Origin: RPQK01 sp041946865 | GTDB taxonomy: Bacteria > Acidobacteriota > UBA6911 > RPQK01 | Direction: 5' to 3' | DNA length: 22,642 nucleotides | NCBI GenBank assembly: GCA_041946865.1 | Contig: JBHGBF010000063.1 | Location: forward strand, 1 to 22,642 | Shown: positions 8,060 to 15,864 of the stretch, one piece after another | Numbering within the stretch: the stretch's first letter is position 1 | Layout: each line of letters begins with the position of its first letter | The notes under the pieces: generated by a model | What the model saw: the letters and a program-made list of their open reading frames with translations, nothing else | Databases searched by the model: none | What the model was told of the DNA's origin: nothing | Made by a program: the position numbers and the translations under genes

Positions 8060-8964
8060 CACGCCCCCCTTAGCAGGCCGAGACGCTCCAGACATGTCCG
8101 AATCTCTTCCCGCTCCACCTCTGAGGCCGTGCGGTTCGGCAATCGGGAATAGCCTCCCGGGAGTCCGAAGCAGTCCATGGCAGCTTTCAACGAACGCCAC
8201 CAGCCTATTCTGACCGCCACTTCGATGAAAGGAATCTCGATCTCGCGGACGATCCGCGTCGCCTCTGCGAGCCTGCCGGCGCAGACCGCGGCGAAGAACT
8301 CGATCTCCACGGCGGGAAGAAAGTTGGCCACGCCACCGAAGTAGGCCGGCGAGCCCCACAGCTGTCCCCACAGGAAATGCCCCATTGTTCCTCCGCCGAT
8401 GATCGCCAATCGGTCCCCATAGTGCAAGCAAAGGTTCCGGTAAAGGAGGTAATTCCCAGTTGCCTCCTTGGCGCCCACGATGTTCGGGATCTCGGCCAGG
8501 CGACCTATCAGCTCGATGTTCCGGATAACATCGCGGTTGCTGTACACGACGATCGGAATTTCGTTTTCTTCGGCAATGGTCCGGTAGTGCTCGTAGACAC
8601 CCTCTTCGCCGTCGTACAGGTAATAGGGAGGGCAGATCAGGACAGCGTCGGCGCCCTCACGCCGGGCTTGGGCGACCAGCCGGCTTGCCAGCGCTGTTCC
8701 CGAGTGACTCGCCCCCGCTATCACGATGACGTGACCGGCCGCCTCGTCGACGACGGTCGCGACGATCTTCCTGTGCTCCGCCTCGCTCACCGTGTAAAAC
8801 TCACCTGTGCTGCCCAGTGGAGAGATAATGCGAATGCCGTTGTCGATCAAAAAACGGGTGTACCGGCGTAATCCGGCGTAGTCGACCGCACCGTCCCGCT
8901 TGAACGGCGTGGGCATGGGTACGATTGGCCCCCGCAGACTTTCCCTGAACTGCGACCACCACAT
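8056..8964 (-). CDS. DapA/N-acetylneuraminate-lyase superfamily enzyme (cytosolic)
   Basis: A 302-aa class I aldolase/dehydratase of the DapA/NAL (beta/alpha)8 family, cytoplasmic since no signal is present. Visible active-site parts are GSTGE (51-55, Thr 53), Tyr 141 in VVYSNRD, and the Schiff-base Lys 166 in GAKEATGN. The YSNRD segment and GEFYTVS resemble 5-dehydro-4-deoxyglucarate dehydratases (YNRD and GTGEFFSL) more than dihydrodipicolinate synthase. The likely role is breakdown of a 2-keto-3-deoxy sugar acid or a nonulosonic acid. The substrate is inference, and N-acetylneuraminate lyase remains an alternative. AGGAGG precedes the start, 15 bases after the end of URO-D-like gene 2. The stop overlaps SGNH 2. 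Confidence 0.83.
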   Translation of the reverse strand: MWWSQFRESLRGPIVPMPTPFKRDGAVDYAGLRRYTRFLIDNGIRIISPLGSTGEFYTVSEAEHRKIVATVVDEAAGHVIVIAGASHSGTALASRLVAQARREGADAVLICPPYYLYDGEEGVYEHYRTIAEENEIPIVVYSNRDVIRNIELIGRLAEIPNIVGAKEATGNYLLYRNLCLHYGDRLAIIGGGTMGHFLWGQLWGSPAYFGGVANFLPAVEIEFFAAVCAGRLAEATRIVREIEIPFIEVAVRIGWWRSLKAAMDCFGLPGGYSRLPNRTASEVEREEIRTCLERLGLLRGAC

Positions 8965-8979
8965 TGTCGGAGCCTCCTG

Positions 8980-10167
8980 TTACAGGTCTCTTCCATAGAC
9001 CCCCGATTCCCTGACCACCTGGACAGCGGCCAGCAGACTGTCGCGGGACGTTGTCGGCGAGACCGCCTCGCCGGTCCCCAAGATGAACCCACCGCCCCCT
9101 CCCGCGTCCCGGATGGCTTGTTCGGATGCCTTTCTCACGACTTCCGGGTCACCCAGGTCGAAGGTGTAGCAGGGGTCGAGTCCGCCCCAGAGCGCCACCC
9201 GCGTGCCAAACTGTCTTTTGATGTCGGCCAGGACGACATCGCCTACCTCGGGAGGCTGCAAGCCGCTGAGGACATCTGCTCCCGATGCCACGATCGAGGG
9301 GATGATGTCCCGCATCTTGCCATCGTCCTGGTAGACGTAAATAGCTCCGTAGGAATGCGCCAGGTCGACAGCCTCGCGGACGAGGGGCAGGAAGAAACAC
9401 TCGTAGCTCCGAGGCGACCAGCCGACCGAGGGGCCGCACTGGAACCAGCTGTCGAAGACGACTTCGACGCCCTCCTGCAACATGGCCCTGAGATTACGCA
9501 GGTGGGCGTCCTGGGCCAGGCGACAGACTCCCCGGAGCAGTTCCGGGTCTTCGATCGAGGCAAGCAGCATCCCCTCGGGCCCCAGCGGCTCCATGCCCCA
9601 TCCGCCGGGGTGGGCACAGTCGGCAGCGGCTAAAACCGCACGGTCGCCGATCTGGTCGAGCAACAGCCGGATGTCCGCGACAGCGTCGCGGCGAGGCGGG
9701 GGGTAGAGATACCGGAGAGCCTCCAGGTCAGCCACCGACTTAACCAGCGGCTCTACGCGGTGCGGATTCGGTCCATCCCCGTAGCCGCGATCCGGCCGAG
9801 GCCACTGGATCACGTCGTTCAAAGTCCCGGCGGGCGTCTGAAAGGTGCGGTAGTACCACACCTCGTCGGGGCGGCTCTCAATCCTGAGCTCAACGCCAAC
9901 ATCCGGCAGGTCGCCGTACAGCCCTGACGCCGCATAACTGTAACCGCCGGAGGGGGAGTAAACATAGTCGTTCGCAACCGTCTGCCAGACATACTGGCCG
10001 TAGGTCAGGATCGGGTCGAGCCCGAGTTCCTCGGCGACTTTCAACTGGTGGGCTGGGCAGACACAGCCCTCCCGACCTCTGATCCAGCGGATCATGAAAG
10101 GACTGCATGGCACCCGGTCCGGCGCCTCCCCTCTCATGGCCTTCACTATTCGTTCTCGCGGAGTCAT
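8980..10167 (-). CDS. URO-D/methyltransferase-fold protein 2
   Basis: A 395-aa protein of the uroporphyrinogen-decarboxylase/cobalamin-methyltransferase fold (MtaA/CmuA-like superfamily). Family features include APDRVP near the N-terminus, a central HPGGW, YQDDG (279-283) in place of the zinc-binding H-x-C-G of MtaA/CmuA, and GGLDPCYTFDLG near 328-339. The N-terminal motif GC-x-CP-x-HQLK (35-43) is shared with URO-D-like 1 and could bind metal. It is not a haem-pathway enzyme by context, and no corrinoid protein is encoded here. It is clearly paralogous along its whole length to the protein at 14611-15864. AAGGAGGA precedes the start. An 88-base leader with alternative hairpins separates it from the upstream gene. 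The reaction is unknown. Confidence 0.8.
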   Translation of the reverse strand: MTPRERIVKAMRGEAPDRVPCSPFMIRWIRGREGCVCPAHQLKVAEELGLDPILTYGQYVWQTVANDYVYSPSGGYSYAASGLYGDLPDVGVELRIESRPDEVWYYRTFQTPAGTLNDVIQWPRPDRGYGDGPNPHRVEPLVKSVADLEALRYLYPPPRRDAVADIRLLLDQIGDRAVLAAADCAHPGGWGMEPLGPEGMLLASIEDPELLRGVCRLAQDAHLRNLRAMLQEGVEVVFDSWFQCGPSVGWSPRSYECFFLPLVREAVDLAHSYGAIYVYQDDGKMRDIIPSIVASGADVLSGLQPPEVGDVVLADIKRQFGTRVALWGGLDPCYTFDLGDPEVVRKASEQAIRDAGGGGGFILGTGEAVSPTTSRDSLLAAVQVVRESGVYGRDL

Positions 10168-10187
10168 CGTCCTCCTTCTCGGTCTTG

Positions 10188-10246
10188 GCTTTCAGCCTCT
10201 AACTGGAGCGGCGAAACGGCTGAAAGCTTTTTCGCGAAGAGCTTTC
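10188..10246 (-). promoter_or_regulatory. Leader with two mutually exclusive hairpins before URO-D-like 2
   Basis: Read in the minus-strand transcript, three arms occur in order: GAAAGCT (10246-10240), AGCTTTCAGCC (10228-10218) and GGCTGAAAGC (10197-10188). Arm 2 can pair either with arm 1 (7 bp) or with arm 3 (10 bp, 20-base loop), so the two folds exclude each other. This is the layout of an attenuator or an RNA switch. However, no U-tract follows the second stem, so any effect would be on stability, processing or translation. It occupies the only sizeable gap inside the minus-strand operon. Confidence 0.35.
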
Positions 10247-10255
10247 TCTGCGTGC

Positions 10256-11299
10256 TCATTTGGACGGCCGAACTTCCTCGGCCAACCCGATGCGCAGGCG
10301 CCAGCCCCTGACACCTCCGGCCTCCCGTCGATACCCTGTATACCAGGCCTGCAGACGGCCCTTCGCGTCGAGCAGAAACGGGTGTCCCACGACTGCGTCG
10401 TCGAAATCCCCACTGGATCCAGGTGCCAGCACCGGCCTGCCGCCGTTCACCATCCGCCAGCTGACCCCGTCGGCGCTCGACGCGGCATAAAGCCCGGGCT
10501 CTGCCTCCAGGGCCATGTACAACATCACGTACTCGCCCCTCCGCCGGCAGACTGCCTGCCCGTACGCCTGCTGAGGGGAAAGTCCCCGGACGGGCTGGGA
10601 ATCATTCGCACGGCGCCACCGCACCCCGTCCTCGCTTTCTGCCAGGCAGACCGTGTGACCGTGGCGAGGCGACCAGGCGGCATACCACATGCGGTATCGG
10701 CCCTGCTCTCGCAGGATTGACGGCGAGCCGGCCTGAACTTCGTCAAACGCACCCTCCGGGCCGACGTCGAAGACTGGAAGACCTGAATTCTCCCGGGTCC
10801 AGTGAACCCCGTCCCTGCTCCGGGCCAGGAAAATCCGGTAATAACCAAAGCCCGAGGAGTGCCATTCCCGCGCCATTCCGGTGTACCACATCCGGTAAAG
10901 CGCGCCGTCGTGCAGGACTTCCGGTCCCATCACCTGTCCGCCGTCGAGACTTCCCTCCGGACCCGGACCTAGGACCGGCCGGCCCTTATTCTCCCGTTGC
11001 CACCGGCACCCGTCGCGGCTGACCGCCAGGCCGATTCCGCCCGGGCCCATTTTCGAGTCGTAGTAGGACGAGTACCAAAGCCGGTAGACGCCTTCCGACT
11101 GGACAACGGTCGGGCAGGTGACCCAGGCTTCGTCGAATTGGCCGGGATCACCGAGATCGAGAATGGCCCCTCCCGCTCTGTCTCCTGCCACCTTGCGCCA
11201 GCCGGTAATGTCCGCTCGAAGGGTCAGCCCCACAACAGCTCCCAGGCAAACACCGGCCGTCATCAGAATCGAGGCCCCCCATCCCCATCGCCTTCTCAC
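10256..11299 (-). CDS. Exported five-bladed GH43/GH32-like propeller protein
   Basis: A 347-aa exported protein with a five-fold repeat typical of five-bladed glycosidase propellers (GH43/GH32/GH130-like). Repeated strands are YRLWYSS (72), YRMWYTG (135), YRMWYAA (202), YVMLYMA (257) and LQAWYTG (316). Between them come SRDGxxW-type turns and PVLGPGPEGS-like loops with FDE or FDD acidic residues. The first 28 residues form a signal sequence or anchor. The start is GTG at 11299, overlapping the TGA of the upstream FG-GAP gene as GTGA, so it is translationally coupled. Catalytic acids cannot be assigned with confidence, and it may be a glycosidase or only a glycan-binding relative. Confidence 0.72.
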   Translation of the reverse strand: MRRRWGWGASILMTAGVCLGAVVGLTLRADITGWRKVAGDRAGGAILDLGDPGQFDEAWVTCPTVVQSEGVYRLWYSSYYDSKMGPGGIGLAVSRDGCRWQRENKGRPVLGPGPEGSLDGGQVMGPEVLHDGALYRMWYTGMAREWHSSGFGYYRIFLARSRDGVHWTRENSGLPVFDVGPEGAFDEVQAGSPSILREQGRYRMWYAAWSPRHGHTVCLAESEDGVRWRRANDSQPVRGLSPQQAYGQAVCRRRGEYVMLYMALEAEPGLYAASSADGVSWRMVNGGRPVLAPGSSGDFDDAVVGHPFLLDAKGRLQAWYTGYRREAGGVRGWRLRIGLAEEVRPSK

Positions 11300-13689
11300 T
11301 TACGTCTCTCCACCCCGCACACCTGCCCCTCCCCGTACCCGTGCTCGACAAACGAGTGGTCCATGAAGTAGAGATGACAGTAAGACGAGCTGATTACCAG
11401 GTCGACGTCCCCGTCCCGGTTCCAATCGACCGGGTAAGGAAAGGGGTACGGGATCCAGGGCATCCGGGGGATCGCCTTTGAGGCGTCAAACGTAAACTTC
11501 GGCTGAGTCGGGGTCCCCTCGTTCAGTAGCAGATGGTCGACGCCTCTGCCGAAAATCAGGTCGAGCAGCTTGTCACCGTTCCAGTCGCAACTGCCCACCC
11601 AGGCCCGGCTGCCGTTTCCGGGGATGATCGTCTGTCCGGACCCGAAAACCGACTTCCGGTTGCAGCCGCGGTTCGGGAAAAAGTACAGATTTCCGTTCGC
11701 GTCGGCCACCATCAGGTCGTTTTTCCCGTCCCCGTTGAAGTCGCCGGCCGCCAATACCGACCTGTCCCCCGAATGGGACTCGAACGAGTCCGGGGTCTTG
11801 TCGGCAATCCCCATTTTGCCGACCCGGAGTATGCTGCCGTCTTCGAGCTTGAACGGAGCGCCCGGGGACAGGCTGAAGCGTTTGGGACCGCCGGTGTTCT
11901 CGTAGTACCAGACGTCGCCGGCCGAACGGCCGAGCAAATAATCGAGATCACCGTCCGTGTCCCAGTCGAACAACTCCGGAAAAGTATGAGCGTCACCTGG
12001 GGGGAAAACATGGCTGATAATCTTCCCGTCGGCCGTTGTGACCTTCCCCTCAATCCGGAATTCGGCCGGGTTTCGGGGGTCGATATTGCGCGCCAGGCGG
12101 TTTTCCTGCGTCCCTCCCAGGATCAGGTCGAAGTCGCCGTCTCCGTCGATGTCCCCCGGCGGGTTTGAAAAGATCGAAACCAGCAACGACGACCACTCGA
12201 TGCCAAGCGGACCTTCGCGACGGAAAGCCGGCTGCGAGGCGTTGCCCACGTTCCGGTATAGTCTGACTTGATAATCGAAGCCGACGCCGAGGTTCATCCC
12301 CACCAGAAGGTCGAGATCCTTGTCGGCGTCGATATCCACCAGTCGTGGAATGGCCAGCCCTTCTCCTCCCGGCCAGCCTCCCTCTACCGGGAAGGGACGT
12401 TCGCTGAGCCGGGGCGCTCCCGCCGCCCCCGTGTTCTCGAAATAATGAAGCCATTGCAGGCCCGGCTTGTCGATCCCACCTCCGGTCGCGCTCAGTTTCA
12501 TGGCGCCGGTTATCAGGTCCAGATCGCCGTCTCCGTCCAGGTCAGCGACGGTTGGAGCGGCGGCCCATTGCATGTCAATCGTCTTACCATCCGCCTCGAG
12601 CGGCCCCCGGGACTTCAAAACCGGGACGCCCTTCGCCTGTCGGGTGTTCTCATACAAGAAGACGAAGCCGGTCAGATAGCCGCCCAGCAAGAGATCCTTG
12701 TCGCCGTCGCCGTCCCAGTCCACGACTTCCGGCACTGAGGTGTATTCGCGCTTCATGTAGGGAGCTTCCGGACACGGAAGAAAAGGCACCTCGATCTCAG
12801 CTCCGTCTGCTTGCAGTCCGCCTTTGTCACTGAGCCGCGGGAGGTCCCTTGTTCCCGTGTTTTCGTAGTAGATCGGTGTTCCGCGCGGCTCGCGGGCCAC
12901 GATCAAGTCGAAGTCCCCATCGTCGTCCCAGTCGACGGCCAGGGGCGCGGCCAGCCAGCCGGGCCGAATCACCTTGCCATCGGCCTCGAGCAGGCGCCGG
13001 TCCCGGAAGGCGGCTATCGCCCTGGTTCCGCGATTGGGAAACCAGGTCACATGACCAAGCCCGTCCCCGCAAATAACGTCCGTGAGACCATCCCCATCCC
13101 AGTCGACAATCGCCGGACGGACATGGTTGTACGCGCCCAGTCGCCCCTCCTTTTGATACAGCGCGTCACAATCACCAATCTGCGCCCGCGAAGGGAGACC
13201 GGATTGCCTGCCCCGCTGGACAAGGTCGAAGTAGATGGAATAGTGCGAGGGCTCGTTTTCCTCCTGGACATGTGCCCAGACTACAGTCCCCGAGTCGCCG
13301 CGGTCTTGCAGGTAGTACATGAAGCTGTAGGGGGAGGGATCCACGTAGTCGAAACGGTAAGGAAGGTCAAAAGGGCCAAGCGCGTACCGGAAATTATTCG
13401 CCGGGAAAGGTTTGCCGGTCTTGGGGGAATAGCGAATCACCTGCAGCGTGGCCAGGTCCACCGCCCCGGCCCCTCCGACTTGACCGAGCGCCCGGAGAAA
13501 GTCGAGCTTCACCCGCGCCGGCCGCTCGTCCCGAGCCCGGTTGATCGGCACCGGAGGCACCGTCACCTGGATCCGGTAACTCCCCTGCCCCGCCCACTGT
13601 GGCCAGGGATTGCCGGGCTCGGCCGACAGACAGGACGGCAGGACGGCAGCCAGGACGACCCACGCGAGAGGTGCTCGAACGCCGGCCAT
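11296..13689 (-). CDS. FG-GAP/VCBS-repeat lipoprotein 2
   Basis: A 797-aa lipoprotein paralogous to the plus-strand protein at 1340-3757. The start at 13689 follows AGAGGGGG and gives a signal with lipobox VLPSC. A longer in-frame start at 13725 would bury this signal. Ten calcium loops are visible, including DWDGDGLTDV, DWDGDGDKDL, DLDGDGDLDL, DWDTDGDLDY, DFNGDGKNDL and DWNRDGDVDL. The N-terminal beta-rich region ends in a W-x-x-x-x-x-x-x-x-x-x-YSIYFD strand, also seen in the paralogue as HYAIYFD. The likely role is surface glycan binding or scaffolding. It is coupled to neighbours on both sides: its ATG overlaps the upstream stop as TAATG, and its stop overlaps the downstream GTG. Confidence 0.8.
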   Translation of the reverse strand: MAGVRAPLAWVVLAAVLPSCLSAEPGNPWPQWAGQGSYRIQVTVPPVPINRARDERPARVKLDFLRALGQVGGAGAVDLATLQVIRYSPKTGKPFPANNFRYALGPFDLPYRFDYVDPSPYSFMYYLQDRGDSGTVVWAHVQEENEPSHYSIYFDLVQRGRQSGLPSRAQIGDCDALYQKEGRLGAYNHVRPAIVDWDGDGLTDVICGDGLGHVTWFPNRGTRAIAAFRDRRLLEADGKVIRPGWLAAPLAVDWDDDGDFDLIVAREPRGTPIYYENTGTRDLPRLSDKGGLQADGAEIEVPFLPCPEAPYMKREYTSVPEVVDWDGDGDKDLLLGGYLTGFVFLYENTRQAKGVPVLKSRGPLEADGKTIDMQWAAAPTVADLDGDGDLDLITGAMKLSATGGGIDKPGLQWLHYFENTGAAGAPRLSERPFPVEGGWPGGEGLAIPRLVDIDADKDLDLLVGMNLGVGFDYQVRLYRNVGNASQPAFRREGPLGIEWSSLLVSIFSNPPGDIDGDGDFDLILGGTQENRLARNIDPRNPAEFRIEGKVTTADGKIISHVFPPGDAHTFPELFDWDTDGDLDYLLGRSAGDVWYYENTGGPKRFSLSPGAPFKLEDGSILRVGKMGIADKTPDSFESHSGDRSVLAAGDFNGDGKNDLMVADANGNLYFFPNRGCNRKSVFGSGQTIIPGNGSRAWVGSCDWNGDKLLDLIFGRGVDHLLLNEGTPTQPKFTFDASKAIPRMPWIPYPFPYPVDWNRDGDVDLVISSSYCHLYFMDHSFVEHGYGEGQVCGVERRK

Positions 13690-14132
13690 TATTCCCCCTC
13701 TTTCTTTTGAACGGTGAGAGAGCAACGCGCCTTCCGGCAGGCCTGGCTCAAATCGATCTGATACTCGAAACCGAGCGGCTCGAGAACCCGGCGATAGAGT
13801 GTGTCACAGTGCTCGCAGTAGGCCGGATAAGGGTTGAGGTCGGGGTCGTCGAGCAGGCGGCTCATGCTCGGGCAACGCCTCATCTCAATGGTGAAAATGC
13901 CGTGTTCTTCATCGAGGACCATCCGGAAGTCCGCCGCTTCTTCGGTCAGCGCGCGGCTCCAGTACTCGTAGCAGCCGGCCAGACCTCTCTCTGCCGCCAG
14001 ATTACGCAGGTTCCCGAGAAACGCATCCGACAAGCTTTCCCAGAAACGGACCACCGCCTCTTTGCCCCCGCTCGCATGCAGAAACCTGAAAAGCTCGCTG
14101 TAAGCGGGAATGAATTCGATACAGGAAATCAT
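13689..14132 (-). CDS. ATC-hydrolase-like small protein 2
   Basis: A 147-aa soluble protein resembling the L-2-amino-thiazoline-4-carboxylate hydrolase (ATC_hydrolase) domain family. That name comes from one Pseudomonas enzyme and may not describe the function here. Conserved-looking features are RRCPSM (CP motif), PAYCEHCD and a C-terminal KARCSLT, spaced as in its upstream neighbour. The N-terminal half is helical. I place the start at 14132, where ATG overlaps the previous TGA as ATGA, rather than at 14168. Its stop overlaps the lipoprotein start. The tight coupling between the URO-D-like and lipoprotein genes suggests co-production with them, perhaps as a partner of the URO-D-like protein. 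Confidence 0.65.
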   Translation of the reverse strand: MISCIEFIPAYSELFRFLHASGGKEAVVRFWESLSDAFLGNLRNLAAERGLAGCYEYWSRALTEEAADFRMVLDEEHGIFTIEMRRCPSMSRLLDDPDLNPYPAYCEHCDTLYRRVLEPLGFEYQIDLSQACRKARCSLTVQKKEGE

Positions 14133-14614
14133 GGTTTTTCTGTCTCTTTCCAGAACTTCTGCACGCACGTGCCCTCGCCAGGCTCGTAGCTGCAGGAGGC
14201 AAAGTAACCGGCCTGTTCGCAGATCGTGTCGTTTACCGCGACCGTTGTTTCACAGTAGCGAGTCGTGTAGAGTTGACCGCTCTTTTTCAGGTGGGCAATA
14301 GCCGGGCACTCCTCCACGGTCAGAACCAGGACATCCCCCTCGTACTCCATGCGAAACTTCCCGCCCTCGCGCGTGAAGATCGCCCGCCAATGGCGCTCGA
14401 GAGCCGGCAAGCCCTCCCGCCGAAGGCTTTCGACCAGGCGTTTGTAGTTCTTACGCCCGACGTCTCTCAGGTACTGCGTGGTCGCCTCCGGGCCGAAGTT
14501 CTCGTCCAGATAACGGATCGAGTAGCACAGAGCGCCGTGGAAATCCTTGTGCAGATACTCGTGATCGCTCGCCTGGCAATCGAGCACTTTCAGTTTGTGT
14601 TCAGGACTGCTCAT
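14129..14614 (-). CDS. ATC-hydrolase-like small protein 1
   Basis: A 161-aa soluble protein, diverged relative of the next gene. Shared landmarks are EECPAIAH (CP motif), TTRYCET and the C-terminal GTCVQKF. The N-terminal half is mostly predicted helix, with HKDFHGALCYSIRYLDENFG near residues 22-41. The start overlaps the URO-D-like stop as ATGA, with AGAGGG upstream, and its own stop overlaps the next ATG in the same way. The family assignment to ATC_hydrolase-like proteins is from recalled motif layout and is moderately sure; the reaction is unknown. Its consistent fusion in expression to URO-D-like 1 is the best clue to its role. Confidence 0.65.
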   Translation of the reverse strand: MSSPEHKLKVLDCQASDHEYLHKDFHGALCYSIRYLDENFGPEATTQYLRDVGRKNYKRLVESLRREGLPALERHWRAIFTREGGKFRMEYEGDVLVLTVEECPAIAHLKKSGQLYTTRYCETTVAVNDTICEQAGYFASCSYEPGEGTCVQKFWKETEKP

Positions 14615-15864
14615 CTGTCATGGCCCTCTTGCGCCAGCGGTCCACCGGGAGCGGATCGCTGATCGCACTGATATCGCCCGTAGCGTTTCACCGCCGCGAC
14701 ACCGGCCCGGAGGCTCTCGAGCGGGGTCGACGGCGAGATCCCTTCCGCCGTCCCAACCACGTACCCGCCTCCGGACGCCGCTTCCTCGATCGCTTTCTTC
14801 ACGGCCGCCGTCACCTTCTCGGCAGACCCCAAGTCGAACGTGTAGCACGGGTCGAGCCCGCCGAACAGGGCCGCCCTGCCGCCGGCCAGTTCCTTGGCCT
14901 CCCGCAGGCCCACGTCTCCCACCTCGGGCGGCTGAAGCCCGCTGATCACGTCCACCTGAGCATCAAGGAGCAGGGGGATGAGGTCCCGCATACGCCCGTC
15001 ATCGTGGTAGATATAGATGGCCCGGTAATCGTGGACCAGGCGGGCTGTCTCACTGACGAACTGGAGGAACACTCTCCGGTAAAAGTTGGGGGACCAGCCC
15101 ATGGAGAGGCCTGCCAGGGACCAGCTATCGAAAACGGCCTTTACACCCTGCTCCAACATCAACCTCAGGTTCTCCAGATGAACATCCTGGCAGTAACGGG
15201 CAACGGCCAGAACCAGGTCGGGGTCTTCCACCGAGGCGATCAGCCGGCCTTCCTCACCCAGCGCTTCGAGCCCCCAGCCGCCCGGATGAGTGTTGTCATA
15301 AGCGGCCACCAGGGCGCGCTCACCCACCTGGTCAAGAAGGAGCGGCAGATCGGCCACCACGTCCCGCCGGGCGGGCGGGAACAGGTGTCGCAGGGCGGGA
15401 AGATCATCGCGGCTCTTGACCAGCGGCTCCACCCGTACGGGATTCGGCCCGTCTCCGTAACCCCTGTCAGGCCGAGCCCACCTCAGGACGTCGCCCAGCT
15501 GCCCCTCCGGCGTCTTGAAAGTGCGGCGGAACCAGACCTCGTCCGGTCGGTTTTCAACCTTCAACTCCAGGGTCACACCCGGGAGATCGCCTCCCAGGCC
15601 GGAAGCGGCGTACGCGTGCCCGCCGGCCGGGGTGTAGACGTAGTCGTTGCGGACCGTCCTCCAGACGTAGAGCCCGTAGCAGATCAGCAGATCCAGGTCG
15701 AGGTCCTCGGCCAATTTGAGCTGGTGAAGCGGGCAGGTGCACCCATAGTGGTACCGAATCCACCGCATGATAGAGGGCGAAAACGGGACGCGGTCCGGAC
15801 ATCCACCACGAAAGGCGGTCAGAAGGCGTTCCCGACGGCTCGGGCCGGCTAGCTTTGAAATCAT
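14611..15864 (-). CDS. URO-D/methyltransferase-fold protein 1
   Basis: A 417-aa uroporphyrinogen-decarboxylase-fold protein, paralogue of the product at 8980-10167. Shared motifs are CPDRVPFSPS, GCTCPLHQLK, GYGDGPNP, HPGGWGLE, YHDDGRM (in place of H-x-C-G), GLQPPEVGDV and GGLDPCYTFDLG. The start at 15864 overlaps the TGA of the upstream FGE-like gene as ATGA; an open frame extends to 15936 but lacks family sequence. Relatives include corrinoid-dependent methyltransferases, so a demethylation step on a methylated sugar is possible, but neither a corrinoid protein nor the classical zinc ligands are seen. A tail of about 20 residues, rich in G, P and Q, follows the usual family end. Confidence 0.8.
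   Translation of the reverse strand: MISKLAGPSRRERLLTAFRGGCPDRVPFSPSIMRWIRYHYGCTCPLHQLKLAEDLDLDLLICYGLYVWRTVRNDYVYTPAGGHAYAASGLGGDLPGVTLELKVENRPDEVWFRRTFKTPEGQLGDVLRWARPDRGYGDGPNPVRVEPLVKSRDDLPALRHLFPPARRDVVADLPLLLDQVGERALVAAYDNTHPGGWGLEALGEEGRLIASVEDPDLVLAVARYCQDVHLENLRLMLEQGVKAVFDSWSLAGLSMGWSPNFYRRVFLQFVSETARLVHDYRAIYIYHDDGRMRDLIPLLLDAQVDVISGLQPPEVGDVGLREAKELAGGRAALFGGLDPCYTFDLGSAEKVTAAVKKAIEEAASGGGYVVGTAEGISPSTPLESLRAGVAAVKRYGRYQCDQRSAPGGPLAQEGHDR

Noticed and set aside
8060..8431. N-terminal extension of SGNH hydrolase 2
   Set aside because: The extended part is Arg-rich and overlaps the DapA-like gene out of frame; the TTG at 8059 gives a signal peptide and a four-base overlap.
12811..13710. 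Long plus-strand frame opposite FG-GAP lipoprotein 2
   Set aside because: Shadow of the calcium-loop codons on the other strand, without a start context or motifs.
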